From the NCBI GenBank assembly GCA_963855995.1, contig OY979718.1:21754282-21818281 (forward strand): a DNA stretch of 64,000 nt, written 5' to 3'. A program made the translations under genes and the position numbers. The DNA is from Muricea muricata (taxonomy: Eukaryota; Cnidaria; Anthozoa; Malacalcyonacea; Plexauridae). The notes under the pieces were generated by a model. It was not told where the DNA came from. It did no database searches and worked only from the letters and a program-made list of their open reading frames with translations. Each line of letters opens with the position of its first letter. The stretch's first letter is position 1. Shown one piece after another: positions 47,927 through 59,337 of the stretch.

Positions 47927-49344
47927 TTACTGCATCTGCATGTCTTCCTCTGTCTCCTTATCATCCATCATGTCTTCTTTTGTATCAACTTTTTGAGAAA
48001 CGTGATCATCACGTTTTTCAGCATTGTCAATGTTTTTCTCTATACTATTGATGACATCATTACTGCTGAGGAGAGTTGTCATGGCATCAGGAACTTTATC
48101 GGCACCTACACGAACACGGTTTCTTCGCATTTCATCAAAACACGACTTCGTTGGTTGTAATGGTGGCAGAAGCGACGATGTATTCAGGGTCTCGCTACAG
48201 TAGAGTCCTTCTACTTCGTCAGCTACTGCTCCCCCGGTATCAGGGGATGCATTACGCTCGACCTCTGAATGTAGTACTTCTACACCTTGTGCTGTACCAT
48301 TCTTACTGCTTCTATCTTGGCTTGCGGATTGGGTTACATTATTCTGGACCTCTGTAGGTAGTGCTTTTATCTTTTGTGTTGTGCCATTCTCACTGCTTCT
48401 CTTTTGGACTTCGTATTGGGTTATATTATTCTCGACGTCGGTATGAAGTTGCTCTAAACCTTGTGCTTTGCCATTCTCACTGCTTCTCTCCTGGGCTCCA
48501 TATTGGGCTACATTATTCTGGACCTCAGTATGTCGTACTTCTACAACTTGATCGGTATTATTCTCACGACTTTCATCTACGGCTGCGTCACTCTGGACCT
48601 GTGTATGTATTAGGTTTACATCTTGGTCTGCGTTATCCTCACTACTTCCTGTATCTTTGAACTCGCTACGGTAAATGCCATTTACATTTACGGCTGGCGC
48701 CCCTCTTGCATATGGTACTTTGACCTCAGTCGAAGTGTTTGTGAGAAGACTTGTGGAATGTATTTTTTTATCGCTGGCTATATTTTTGTTAATTTGTGCT
48801 TTGTCCATCTTCCTACGGTATAGGTCATTTGATTCAACGGCAATTGTACCACATGGAAGTGTCAGTACCATATAACTGGGTATGTTGGTTTTCTCCTCCG
48901 ATACTTCCATATTACCGCTTGTGTTGCTTTGGTTCTTTCGTGTATCTCCATTTTGATTCTGGTAAGACTCACGGGAATCCACAGCTTCTGGAATCAAGGA
49001 TTTGATATCGCTGGGTGTGTTTTGATCTTCAATCTCGCCGTCTTTCTCATATGTTTCTTCACAGATACTATTAAGCTGTTTTTCATCTTCAGCTTCCAAG
49101 TTACTTTCAGTTGTCATTAATTCTTTACTCTCTCCACCTTTTTCTGTTCCACGTCTTTCTTTGCTGCGACGATTTTGAAACCAAATTTTAATTTTGTGTT
49201 CGCTCACCCCCGTTTTAGTCTCCAATCGAAGTCTTTCGCCAGGCGATGGATTTTGGCTCTTTTTGAATGCTTTCTCAAAAACAGCAAGTTGTTCATCATT
49301 GTATTTAGTTCTTTTCCGCTTAGCTCTATTACACCGTCTCAAAG
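47927..49344 (-). CDS. Homeobox protein, last exon (homeodomain plus 29-residue repeats)
   Basis: Exon begins after a strong acceptor (ttttttctgtatcag) and encodes 471 residues plus a split alanine codon. Residues LRRCNRAKRKRTKYNDEQLA lead into a complete homeodomain: helix 1 EQLAVFEKAFKKS, helix 3 SEHKIKIWFQNRRSKERR with Gln at position 50. The WFQNRRSKERR ending recalls LIM-type homeodomains, but no LIM domains are seen. The domain sits near the exon start, as expected of a sequence-specific nuclear transcription factor. Further on are four tandem 29-residue repeats (type ENGKAQGLEQLHTDVENNIT followed by QYEVQKRSS), then an acidic C-terminus. The Met just upstream of the acceptor is intronic. 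The incoming phase (one base G) matches exon 2 exactly. Confidence 0.85.
48268..48650 (-). repeat. 87-bp coding tandem repeats in the homeobox exon
   Basis: Four to five direct copies in frame, 29 codons each, with conserved EVQNNV/DVENNI and RSSENG cores. The most N-terminal copy is shorter (about 25 residues). The plus-strand frames here are shadows of these repeats. Confidence 0.8.
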
Positions 49345-49680
49345 CTGATACAGAAAAAATAGAGAGAAAGAACATTAATATTTCAAACTAGCGCATTTTC
49401 GTGCTTTCTTCACAAGGACCTAAGGTCACGTGCAACAAGGGATCCTCAGCAGACATTCTAGCACCCAAACATTGCTACCCAGTTCGTTTGATCAAAGTGC
49501 TCTGGGCTGCTGCTTAAGTAAACAATCGCTGCGAGTTTGCATCCTTGAGTTTAAGAAATATAACTTTACGAATCAAAGCAGCTTCAATCTGCGACTATCT
49601 GGTTTAGACTGTTATTCCCGTCAAATAGTCGTTAAGATACATTTTCAGTGAAAAAACTGGAAGCAGCTGCAAGAGCATTA

Positions 49681-49723
49681 TTGGGGGGGGGGGGGCGGGG
49701 GGGGGGGGGCGGGGGGGGGGGGA
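49681..49723 (+). repeat. Long G-run, quadruplex-prone
   Basis: About 40 bases almost entirely G, broken by two single C. It is located in intron 2 of the homeobox gene, about 340 bp upstream of its homeodomain exon; on the transcribed RNA it would be C-rich. Confidence 0.95.
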
Positions 49724-50471
49724 GAAGGGAGTTAAGGCCCACACAGACCGGATGGGATTTAACAACGCGACGCGCATTTGCAATTTTCAACATCCTTTAG
49801 ATTTAATTCTGTTCTATTTTTGTCTAATCTTCGCAAAGACTTGAACAATTTCAGCCATTTGGTGTACATTTCTAGCAAGTTTTTCCCTTGGTGGTTTTAC
49901 TTGCTTTTGAAAATCAAACAGAGTTGTGTTGCGAAATTGCGTCCAGTTTGTGTAGGCCAGTATTCATACATTCGCATTCTGTCCGGCAAATTTCTTTTAA
50001 ATTCGATTCGATTTCGTTAAGAAATTCGTCGCGAACAACGCGAAGATAAGAATAAATATCCATCTCTTCCAATTAATGCTCTAGTTACGCCCCACTGGCT
50101 TGAAATAGTATGCTAATTCGTATTGAGACCACACATCGCTGTGCTGCTTAATATGGGTCTTACGTCATGATAAACATACCACAGACTGTTTATTTCAGGG
50201 TTGTTTAAAACATTTATGTGGGGTAGGGGGTTGGAAAAGGGGAAGTCGACTAGCCGTAGACATTGCACATGGAATGTGTAGTAGCCGCAGTCCTAACACT
50301 AAACCAAACCAGTGAAATCATTGGGATTATATATAAACTGCGCACGTGGCGATAAAGTCTGCTTTCTTGATAGTGTCTCTAATCGTGGTGTATATGCACG
50401 AACAATACGACCAATCAAGTTTCAGAGTGACGTTCAAATTCTGAACACGGGTATACAGGTACCCTTGACAG

Positions 50472-50812
50472 TAGCCTTTGTTCCCAGGGCCTTTCGTAAA
50501 TGGCGTGAGAGAAAGGCTCTGGCACCGGCTGGTATCTTTTGCAATTTCATTGGTCTATTAGCTCACGCAGTTAATTTATTCTAAAACTTATATTTATGTG
50601 TTTACGTAGAGAAAAAATTACAAGTGAAACTTCCAGAATTTAACGTCTTACTAAGGCGCTCCATTGCGGTTTTTTCTAAACTTCGATGTGTCAATATTTC
50701 GCATTATGCGGTTACCGCACTAACTTATTCAAAAACCACGATTCGTGGTTTTTAAAACCAGCCGGTACCCGGGCCTTTTCCCTCTGTCTAAAAGGCCCTG
50801 GGAACGAGGTTA
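50472..50812. mobile_element. Short TIR element (about 340 bp), probable MITE
   Basis: Inverted ends of about 60 bp share GTTCCCAGGGCCTTT and GGyACCGGCTGGT. The left end is at about 50472 and the right at about 50812; TSD not determined. Confidence 0.55.
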
Positions 50813-51079
50813 TCCTTGGCAAGTCTTGGGGTGTACTTTATTAATGTTAAATTGTTTTAATACATACTTTATTAAGATAAATGTTAAATCGTTTTGAATA
50901 TTCCGAAACGTTAACCAGAGCTTACTTGACCGTTATATTCCAGATATTACACTTTTAGTTTCTATGCATTTTTCACTTTGCAAACAAGTTGAAAGAAAAA
51001 AATAATAGACCAGACTAAGCCAGTTGTGGCTGAATTACCAAAGCGTGTTATTAATTGCGAGATCCTTAATCAATGCTAA

Positions 51080-53035
51080 ACAGGTTCTTGGTCCATGCAC
51101 CTTTCTGCTGCTTTGTGCTGCCTTCCAGCATTTGCGGCAACTGGGCTTTAAAACTACTTAAAATCCGCATATTTCTATATCCAACAGATGAACCCCTTTT
51201 ACACAGCCCACCCAGAAGTATTTCAAAAATTTGAGAACGGTTTTTACGTAATTCGTCGCAGCAGCCATTCTGGGCTGGTCTAAGTCCTAATCTTGCCATC
51301 GAACAAACAGTGATGATATTAATAAAGACCACAGGTGGATTGACACACGGAAGCGGGATGTCTGAAGAGTCTTAGAGACCACTGTGAACACTGTCTAGCC
51401 TCATAACATCGGCATACAACCATGCAATGCAGGAGTTCACAAAACAAACATATGCACCCTCCGATCAACCCAAAGATTTAACAGATTCGAGAGTAAACAG
51501 GGACGTTTCAGATCAGGAAAAGATCAGTCTAAAACTTCTTGAATACTCGTCTTTTTCACCTGACCCTTCGTTAAGAAATGTTGCCAACGGTATTGTTGCA
51601 GAAGAATGTGTGAACGTGCGCCAATATGAATCTGTTGATCAGTCAATCATTGAGAAATGGTTGAAGGGGCGTATTCACAATCTCGTTCAGCAAAAGGATA
51701 AAGCAATAACACTATGCGAATTGCGAATCATAAGCCGTTAAAGTGGCTCGTGACCTGCACTTCTTTTTCAACGCCTCGTGGTAATTTCTAAAACTAAAGA
51801 ACTATCATTGGAGGACGTTATGGCTTACAAACTCAGTCCTTATCCTTCATCACTCAATTTTTGAAGCAAGATGTGTTCCGAAAAGCTGACAAACGGCACC
51901 TTGCTCAAGCAATATGTGACAATACACAATATTCCATCTAACATGGAAACGAGGAAATAGTTACGGTGAAATAACACAGTCGTATGTGGACTTCACTATA
52001 CGGCACTATGGCTCGACAGTTCTTCGAGCCATACGGTTATGGACTATGGAGTTGATGGTTAAGGACTATGGAGAAGGACCTACTATTAAAGACAACACAC
52101 ATCAAAGAAGAGGAGAAAACATTCATCCGATTATCAGCTTTACTGCTGAGACAAAATTTGTTGGGAAAAGATCGAGCTCTTTTCGAGAGATAGAAACAAG
52201 CAGCGGCTGATTAATTTAATCGGTAAAATAGGACAAAAGGGTTGTGCCGTTTTTAATGCAGAAAGAGATGCTTACGTTGATATTGTGAGATCAGCAGTAG
52301 ATGTACAGAGCACAACATTAATTGGAAAAGATACTGATCTTCTGGTCCTAGTTCTTTATTATGCTCAGGAAGTCGGCAAAGTCCTTTACTTCAAATCTGA
52401 CAAACCAAAAAAAGATGGCAGTCAGAAAGTGTATGTCATCAGATGTTTTAAAAAAATAATGAGACCTAAAATTTGTACTCAGCTGTTGTTTGTCTATGCC
52501 CTAACAGGTTGTGACACAATGTGTCGGATCTTTGGTGTTGGGATGAGTGTTTTCCAGAAGCTTATGAATGAAGATCCTGTCGCTAAGTCTTGGCAAAGTG
52601 CATTTACTATCCAACATCAAACAACGGAAATTATAGATGAACTTGCGTGCCAGGTAATGGCTGTTATCTTGGTGGAAACTGCACCGACTCTCTTGCTTCA
52701 TTAAGTGCAAGATTCTGAGTAAAAAGGTACTCCATTCTTCATAATTCATCACCCCTGAGCATCTCCCTCCAACTAAGAAAGCAACCAAACTCCACTGCCG
52801 AAAAACGTATCAAATCATGATTGGGATTGGCATGGACCCTACGTGTTGGTGATGGAGTTTGAATGACAATAAATTTGCGCCTCTAATGTCGAATATGAGG
52901 GCTGCTCCAGACAGTATTAAAAATCATTCATTGTAACTGTACCTCTGACTGTAAGACATTGCGTTGTTCATGCAGGAAGTATGGACTCGCTGGCAATGCT
53001 GCTTGTGGATAGTGTCATATAAGAGAGTGCGAGAT
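51080..53035 (+). pseudogene. Ruined nuclease-like/CXC multicopy gene in homeobox intron
   Basis: Plus-strand protein fragments in changing frames: HPEVFQKFENGFYVIRRS (about 51210), FWAGLSPNLAIEQT and TTGGLTHGSGM (51265-51360), a 105-codon piece at 51427-51741 (DLTDSRVNRDVSDQEK), LSLEDVMAYKLSPYPSSL (about 51805), VDFTIRHYGS and DGPTIKDNTHQRR-like (51986-52130), LIGKDTDLLVLVLYYA (52318-52365), YALTGCDTMCRIFGVG (52495-52545), and CNCTSDCKTLRCSCRKYG (52932-52985). The DTDLLVL box resembles XPG/FEN-type nucleases, and the end resembles a CXC Cys-rich DNA-binding motif. From memory, intronless multicopy relatives occur in cnidarians. It lies antisense inside intron 2 of the homeobox gene; multiple frameshifts and stops make it inactive. 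Confidence 0.65.
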
Positions 53036-53895
53036 TTTACGAAGAGGAATCGATTATGAAGAATAGTTATAATTTGTAAACTAAGTTAGTATTTTCACCC
53101 AATTAATGATCAATGCTTCGATTGACCTACTCTAGTGCAGTTGGATTTCATAGAACAAAAACTTTGGATTATTCATTTATATATATTTTTCTATCTTATA
53201 CAATTTTGAAAATGAACCATTTTCTCACATTAGAATCTACTAAATTTTTAATATATTTTTAAGTATGAAATTTTGTTCTAAAAACCATCGAGAAATCTTT
53301 TGTACATATTTTTTGTGATCTTTCGGTACTATGACGCGTTTAATAATTTCTAGAGGATTAATGTGTCTTAATTCGAGTGGAAATCATACACATTTTGAAA
53401 TTCAAGCCAGGTACAGTTGAGGAAAATTCATAATCATCCATAGGTTCTCAGGCAGGAATCGAACCGAAGCATGCCTTTCACAACGGCGTATATAGGTATA
53501 AAGTTTATTTAAAATTGCGAAAATGTTCATTACCCCTGCCACCCACCCCTTACACCACCTAAAGTGCACAATAACTAGCCGATTTTGTATCCCACCAATG
53601 ATCCACTTCTCCCTCACAATTAGGAGAAGAAGCGGAGAAGGATTGCTGATTTCCGGTATACATCTAAAACATGATACATGTTACACACAATTTAAAATTA
53701 CTAAAGTGTTATTTCACCTTAACAAATTAATTAATGATTAATATTAATAATCAGTTTAATAAGACTATATTGCAGTATTACATGGTAAATTGCAGCCCTA
53801 CACTGATTTTAGGTTCTCCTAACACTTTTTTGGTGTAGAAAAATACAACAATGGCTAACACTTCATTGTGTTTTAGATTACAAAATTCTACCTAC

Positions 53896-53949
53896 CCTTG
53901 ATGCAGTTCTTACATGGACGGACTTGGCATGGAGTTTGCGAAGCAAGTC
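53896..53949 (-). CDS. Homeobox gene, exon 2 (Cys-rich linker)
   Basis: A 54-nt exon between acceptor ttcatttag and donor aagg|gtaggt. Joined to exon 1 (one base carried over) it encodes GLASQTPCQVRPCKNCIK and carries one base into exon 3, where the codon completes as Ala before LRRCNRAKRKR. Both phase matches and the open frame support it. The C-x5-C-x2-C spacing, with a further Cys just inside exon 3, may bind metal or merely be a linker. Confidence 0.65.
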
Positions 53950-54244
53950 CTAAATGAAGATACATAAAGCATACTAAAATCATCGTATACCAGAGTCCAG
54001 TATACAATCACAGATTGCATTCTACGCGCTACACACGAATGTCCGAACTTTCCTTGCTTGACAACTCAGTGCTGATTCGCTTGCGAAATTTGCTTACTTT
54101 CATCTTTTTACACGCCTTGTTGAAAGAATGAGACCCGTCAAAAAGTGTCCTCTAGAATGATGATGTCATACGGCTCTTTGGGGACCCCTCCCTCCTTTAA
54201 GGCCGCAACACACGACACAATAAATCACTGCATTTTCTGCGGCA

Positions 54245-54300
54245 TGTTGCGGCGACAAAATTCTGTCGCGGCGACAAAATTCTGTCGCGGCAACAGAATG
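54245..54300 (+). repeat. 19-bp tandem repeat
   Basis: Nearly three copies of gtcgcggcgacaaaattct in intron 1 of the homeobox gene; each unit contains a gtcgc..gcgac inverted pair. Confidence 0.8.
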
Positions 54301-54762
54301 TTTGAATAAAATTCTCCTGTTCACATGGTGAGATTTGTTGCTGCATTGGCATTATAGTTTTACCTGTATACAGTCCCGTTTACACGGTAACGAGTTTGTG
54401 TGGTCATCGCTTTAGGTTACTTTGCGGTCATATTTACCCTCTATGATTAGTTTTTATTAAGTTCTCCACTGTTATTGTAGTTTTAGGAATCACACTATTT
54501 TTCACTCACTACTTGCGCATGCCGTTCTCCTTTTTCTACTAAAGATCGAGCACGCTGAGCACTTTGCCGGTATAACTTTGCATAAATGTATTATGACCTT
54601 AATTCTACGTTTTCCTGCGACTTTGGGTTGCCTAGATCTCATTGTAACTCTTCAACTCATATCATTGAAGAATTATTGTACTGAACATTAAAATTCTGTG
54701 TTGATCAACCACGTAAAGTAGAAAACAAGGATCGTGCAAAAGTCAACAATGAATATTTTTAC

Positions 54763-55069
54763 CTGGTTGGTGAGGCCACATCGGCCAAGGAAGGTTGTGC
54801 ATAGGGACGTAGTCCATGCCAGGATATGCTTGTGTTGGCATGCTGGGACCTGCTGCTTCAGGCACGTATGATGGCGAGTTTGGAAACCAGAATGGTGGGT
54901 TTGGCGGCCAGGCAGGATAGCCAATTGGTATTGTATTGTACGGTGGTAAGGTCATATTAGGGTAGGGCCACGGCCAACCTGCTTGCTCGGGACTCTCTTG
55001 AGAATCTCTTTGGCTTGCGTCCGAGATTGCGTCCATGTTGTTGTTCTGCACTTGTCGTCGATGATCCAT
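54763..55069 (-). CDS. Homeobox gene, exon 1 (Pro/Trp/Tyr-rich N-terminus)
   Basis: Starts at the ATG at 55069-55067 (MDHRRQVQNNNMDAISDASQ), the first Met after an in-frame TGA at 55147-55145. The following 60 residues are rich in Pro, Trp, Tyr and Phe (for example GWPWPYPNMTLPPYN, PAWPPNPPFWFPN), a composition typical of low-complexity activation or interaction regions. It ends at donor caaccag|gtaaaa with one base of a Gly codon carried into exon 2. A competing frame (VSEVKRSTKNKLQEYYLGYE) overlaps the upstream part and may be 5' leader. Total predicted protein about 592 residues. Confidence 0.65.
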
Positions 55070-55699
55070 GAATGTTTCGTCTTCGACTTCGGTTTGTTTC
55101 GTAGCCCAAGTAATATTCTTGCAACTTATTTTTTGTTGAACGTTTCACTTCGCTCACCCGGTCTCTATAAAATACAAAAGCAAAACGTTTTTAAAACTAA
55201 TTCATTTGTACACAATTATACATGCGGCGTGTTATTTATGCTGCAGGTCGAGTTCGAAAAGAAATCAGATATTTTACATGGCTTTAAATGTTTTAAATAC
55301 CCTTAAAGTCAACTTACATAGCGTGAAATCACAATATCACATTTTAATAACTAACAGAAACATAACCAAATGATAAATTTTCATGAACAAAAGCGGTTTT
55401 TATTTCGGAAATGCAAAATCTTCCAAAATTTTCGTTCGGTTTTTTGACAAGACACTTTAGGGCTTTCTTGCCCAAAACTGTTACATTTGGGCGCCAGCAG
55501 CCTGCCTTCTTGTGTTTCAAGCATTTTGAGGCTTTTTTATAAAACTATATACTAATTGAAAATAAAAATATATACTAATTAACAATAATAAAATTAATCA
55601 TCAGGCTATCTTTGTCTAATTGCTCCTCCTATAGTAATATATCACGGTTTTTCGCTCTTTATAATACTATCTTTGATGTAGTTCTTTCATTTCAGTTAG

Positions 55700-55972
55700 G
55701 AATTCTGGCTTGAGATCAAAGGTTACCGCGAGCCAATTTACTCCAGCCTCGAAAAACTTCAAAATATTTCATATTTGCCGACAGAGGAACAACAAAACGA
55801 ACAAGAGACGCTGCTCGCAGGGCAAGGAACAATTAACTTTATCGAAAAATCCTCCAAAAGCTATCGAAATGCTGTTTATTATGATATTTTTTGTACGCTC
55901 TATCACATAGCGGAGAAAAATCGAGGCTATAAGAATCCGACTTGGATCATTCAGTATGGCCCATTGTACTAG
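55700..55972 (+). CDS. Candidate terminal exon of unknown protein
   Basis: After acceptor-like sequence (ctttcatttcagttag) the frame reads EFWLEIKGYREPIYSSLEKL, then NISYLPTEEQQNEQETLLAG, QGTINFIEKSSKSYRNAVYY, DIFCTLYHIAEKNRGYKNPT and WIIQYGPLY before TAG at 55970-55972. It is clearly protein-like (aromatic-rich, helical) but not recognised. It is oriented opposite to the homeobox gene and starts in phase 0, compatible with the 45691-46035 exon, though linking them over 10 kb is speculative. Confidence 0.45.
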   Translation, partial: EFWLEIKGYREPIYSSLEKLQNISYLPTEEQQNEQETLLAGQGTINFIEKSSKSYRNAVYYDIFCTLYHIAEKNRGYKNPTWIIQYGPLY

Positions 55973-58176
55973 GTTTTACCCGAAGAGTTTTTCAAACGTT
56001 TTATAGTTTGTACACTGCTAAGCGTATTTAACATCGGTAGATATTTTAACAACACCAAAATTTACCAGCTTGAGTGACAATGATCGGAGTAAAGTGCGTA
56101 AGGTACACTATTTTTTCGACCATCGTGGCTAGAACTATAAAAATCGTGTGGAAATAATGTTAAAAGTACTCAAACGCACAGGGTATTCCCTTTACCTATA
56201 AAAACAACACAAACAAAACTTCCAGACGATGGGAATTTCCTTCAATTCATATCATTTTGGTAATAAAGTTTGTTATATCCGTTTAGGTATCTTCATTGAC
56301 AGACTTCATGTTAAATTTTTACTAACCGTATTCCCCAGCAATATATTAATATTGTTAATCGTCGTATTTCGCTTGAAACAGACCGAAAATAGCTTTACTT
56401 TAATTGTATTTGACTTTTAACTAAAAACAATTCTTACCTGTTATGATTTTTCATCGAACTTTCTAGGGCGAGAGAAGCTAAAGCAAAACATTCTTCTATT
56501 CTTTTTCTTGAATTTGTTTTCATCTGCATGCCAAGGACGCCTCGAATGACTGATGGCGTGTAAGAAGTGTAATTTATGCGAATTTACAAAAAATTAACCA
56601 ATCATCGCTCACGTTATAAAAAAATTCACGGCAAAAGCAACAGTTGGTTTTCTGATTGGTTCCTTTTCACTGGTATATATACAGTGTGCTCAGCTAATGT
56701 ATAAAAGGCGTGCATTAGTATGCTTTAACTACATTTGAGGCCATATCAGTGATATTACCGTATTATCAACACTATATAATGTAGATACGTGACTCTCTGG
56801 TAGACTAGTACACTATTTATCTTGGGATCGAAACAGGGCTGCGATTGGCTAAGGTCAAACGGTTTGAGACAAACCGAAGAAAAATATTGGCTTAGGTTAG
56901 GTTAGGTCAGAGCTGGGATTTCAAAACTCTACCAGCTAGATCAGATGTTCCGTACGTTGTAAGAATATTGTTGACGACTTTAAAGCCTTGGTTTTAAAGT
57001 CCCTTTTACACGACCTCACACCGTTACACCTTCACGTGTCAAAGGCTTTTCAACCATGTAAATTATGGTCTTTTGACAAATTTAAATTCAAAACACATTT
57101 GACACTTGAAATTTGGCAAAGAAAATTTGGTCGTGTAAAAGGGGCTCACTTATTCCAATTACTGGGATTGTAGTTTCATGCACACAAAATGACCCTAATC
57201 CTGACCCTAACAATCCCAAAAAAATTTTGGATACAATAATCTTATTATTAATCTATAACGTACGGATCGAGTGGCTAGATATAACACACGTAGATTACTT
57301 GTACAACGGCTAGCTATAATATTATATGTACAGATACAAAATACTACTGACTTTTAAAAAATATTTGTGCTGCTAGAACTGTTTTTGTACCACGTTTTCT
57401 CCGCTTTTTCTGTTGGCAGAAGGGAAGATACAACTCATACCTTCACATGTGAAAGCACCATTTTATGAAACAGGAAAAAACCATGCATTTCACTATTTAC
57501 ATCAATATCTATGCACTAAAGTGGAAACATGTAGCTAAAAATTCGCTTTCGCAACTTGAATACTATACAATGAACAATTCTATTAAATTTGTGCTATTAA
57601 TTAAAATAAGGCAAAGTTGTCCTCACATTTTACAGCGATTGGAGTAGACGGCTTTGAGAATCGTTCATTTAATGTTGGTAACGTCTAAAAAACCAAAATA
57701 AAAACATGAAGACATCTCAACGACTGACTAATGAGGAGAAGGCCTGGGACTAGGCTGCATACGACTTAGATCTGACTAGTCACCTGCTATGTACAACACA
57801 AATCCAATAAAGATAACCTTAACTATAATATCAATGCATCTGAATCTGATTTGATGATTAAGAACATGATCTCTATATATACACTATTAGTAAATGGACT
57901 AAAAACCACTATATCAGCATTGTACCATAGCGATCACTTTCTGGACGGAGAAAGGTGCTTATGCTGTAGCTGGATTTTATTTTTCTAGAGGTCCACCGCA
58001 GGCAAATATATCTTGTTTATTATTCATATTTTATCATGAAGCCCTGCATCGCACGTCAAGATCTCAATGTGTATTTATCTCAATGTGTGTATGTGTATTT
58101 GTGTTTTGTTGGCAGTCGACGGTGTATAAAACATACCGTTTCCCGAGGGTAGACATAGCCAATAAGTATTTTATTA
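55973..58176. other. No gene seen
   Basis: AT-rich sequence. A short inverted pair (gtcccttttacacgacc at about 56998 and ggtcgtgtaaaagggg at about 57130) brackets roughly 115 bp and may be the remnant of a small TIR element. Confidence 0.4.
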
Positions 58177-58178
58177 TA

Positions 58179-58546
58179 CAGGGTGTCCCAAAAAAACCCA
58201 AAAACTATTGAAAATGATCTATTGTTAACATTTGAATGCCCTAGCACTTGTTAAAATATTAAAATATCTTTGTAAAGTACGTTTGTTTTACTCATGGGAA
58301 TTTACATTTGTAAATTGTTTTCTCTAAATCGAATAACCCAAGCATAAAATTTGATTGCATTTTTAATATGCACTCGTAGGTTTAGTTTTTTTGTCTGGCA
58401 TAAAAATGGTTAACACTGAGTATTACTATTAATTATGACGGTTATGTCAATACTTTATCGACTCGTGGGTTCAATTTAGTACTAGGCATTGAAATTCTAA
58501 CAATAGATCATTTTCAATAGTTTTTGGGGTTTTTTGGGACACCCGG
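58179..58546. mobile_element. Mariner-type MITE, copy 2 (368 bp)
   Basis: Same ends and interior as the element at 36531-36898, roughly 90 percent similar by eye, TA-flanked (58177-58178, 58547-58548). The right tip has CCGG in place of CCTG. Confidence 0.9.
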
Positions 58547-58795
58547 TACAGGTGTCAGCGGAGAAGAGAAATACAGTAAAACCACTTGGTTCTGTCGACT
58601 TGATGTTCACTGGTGAATAAAAACATGTGCACCGCTCAGATGTACTGCTAGGAACGGTCGAATTTTTTCACTCGATATGTTTTTGACAATAACAAGTAGG
58701 AATATTTTATTGAACTTTGACGCTTAGCTGTAAATAATAAATATATTTATCGTTTATTGCATGGGCATCAATTAATAACATCACAATAGAGATAG

Positions 58796-59337
58796 AAAGG
58801 ATGATAGCGAGATCAGAAGAAAGGACGCGATGGCTAGATCCGAGGAAAGGACACGATGGTTAGATCAGAGGAAAGGACACGATGGCTAGATCAGAGAAAA
58901 GGACGCGATGGCAAGATCAGAGGAAACGACGCGATGGCTAGATCAGAGGAAAGGACGCGATAGCTAGATCAGAGGAAAGGACGCGATGGTTGGATCAGAG
59001 GAAAGGACGCGATGGTTGGATCACAGGAACGGACGCGATGGCTAGATCAGAGGAAAGGACGCGATGGCTAGATCAGAGGAAAGGACGCGATGGCTAGATC
59101 AGAGGAAAGTACGCGATGGTTGGATCACAGGAAAGGACGCGATGGCTAGATCAGACGAGAGGACGCGATGGTTGGATCAGAGGAAAGGACGCGATGGCTA
59201 GATCACAGGAAAGGACGCGATGGTTGGATCACAGGAAAGGACGCGATGGTTGGATCACAGGAAAGGACGCGATGGCTAGATCAGACGAGAGGACGCGATG
59301 GTTGGATCAGAGGAAACGACGCGATGGCTAGATCACA
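58796..59337 (+). repeat. 26-bp minisatellite
   Basis: About 21 copies of atcagaggaaaggacgcgat followed by ggctag, with recurring variants (ggttgg, cacagg, cgagag). Two more copies appear at 60845-60895 after a LINE insertion, so the array was once continuous. Confidence 0.95.

Noticed and set aside
48076-48875. Several plus-strand frames over the homeobox exon
   Set aside because: Shadows of the minus-strand coding repeats; no splice or motif support.
49345-49375. ATG upstream of the homeodomain as gene start
   Set aside because: The stretch is a pyrimidine tract ending in CAG, i.e. an intron acceptor, and exon 2 joins in phase.
51066-51332. Minus-strand frame MARLGLRPAQNGCCDELRKN...
   Set aside because: The plus strand of the same bases carries fragments of the nuclease-like pseudogene (HPEVFQKFENGF, FWAGLSPNLAIEQT), so this is a shadow.
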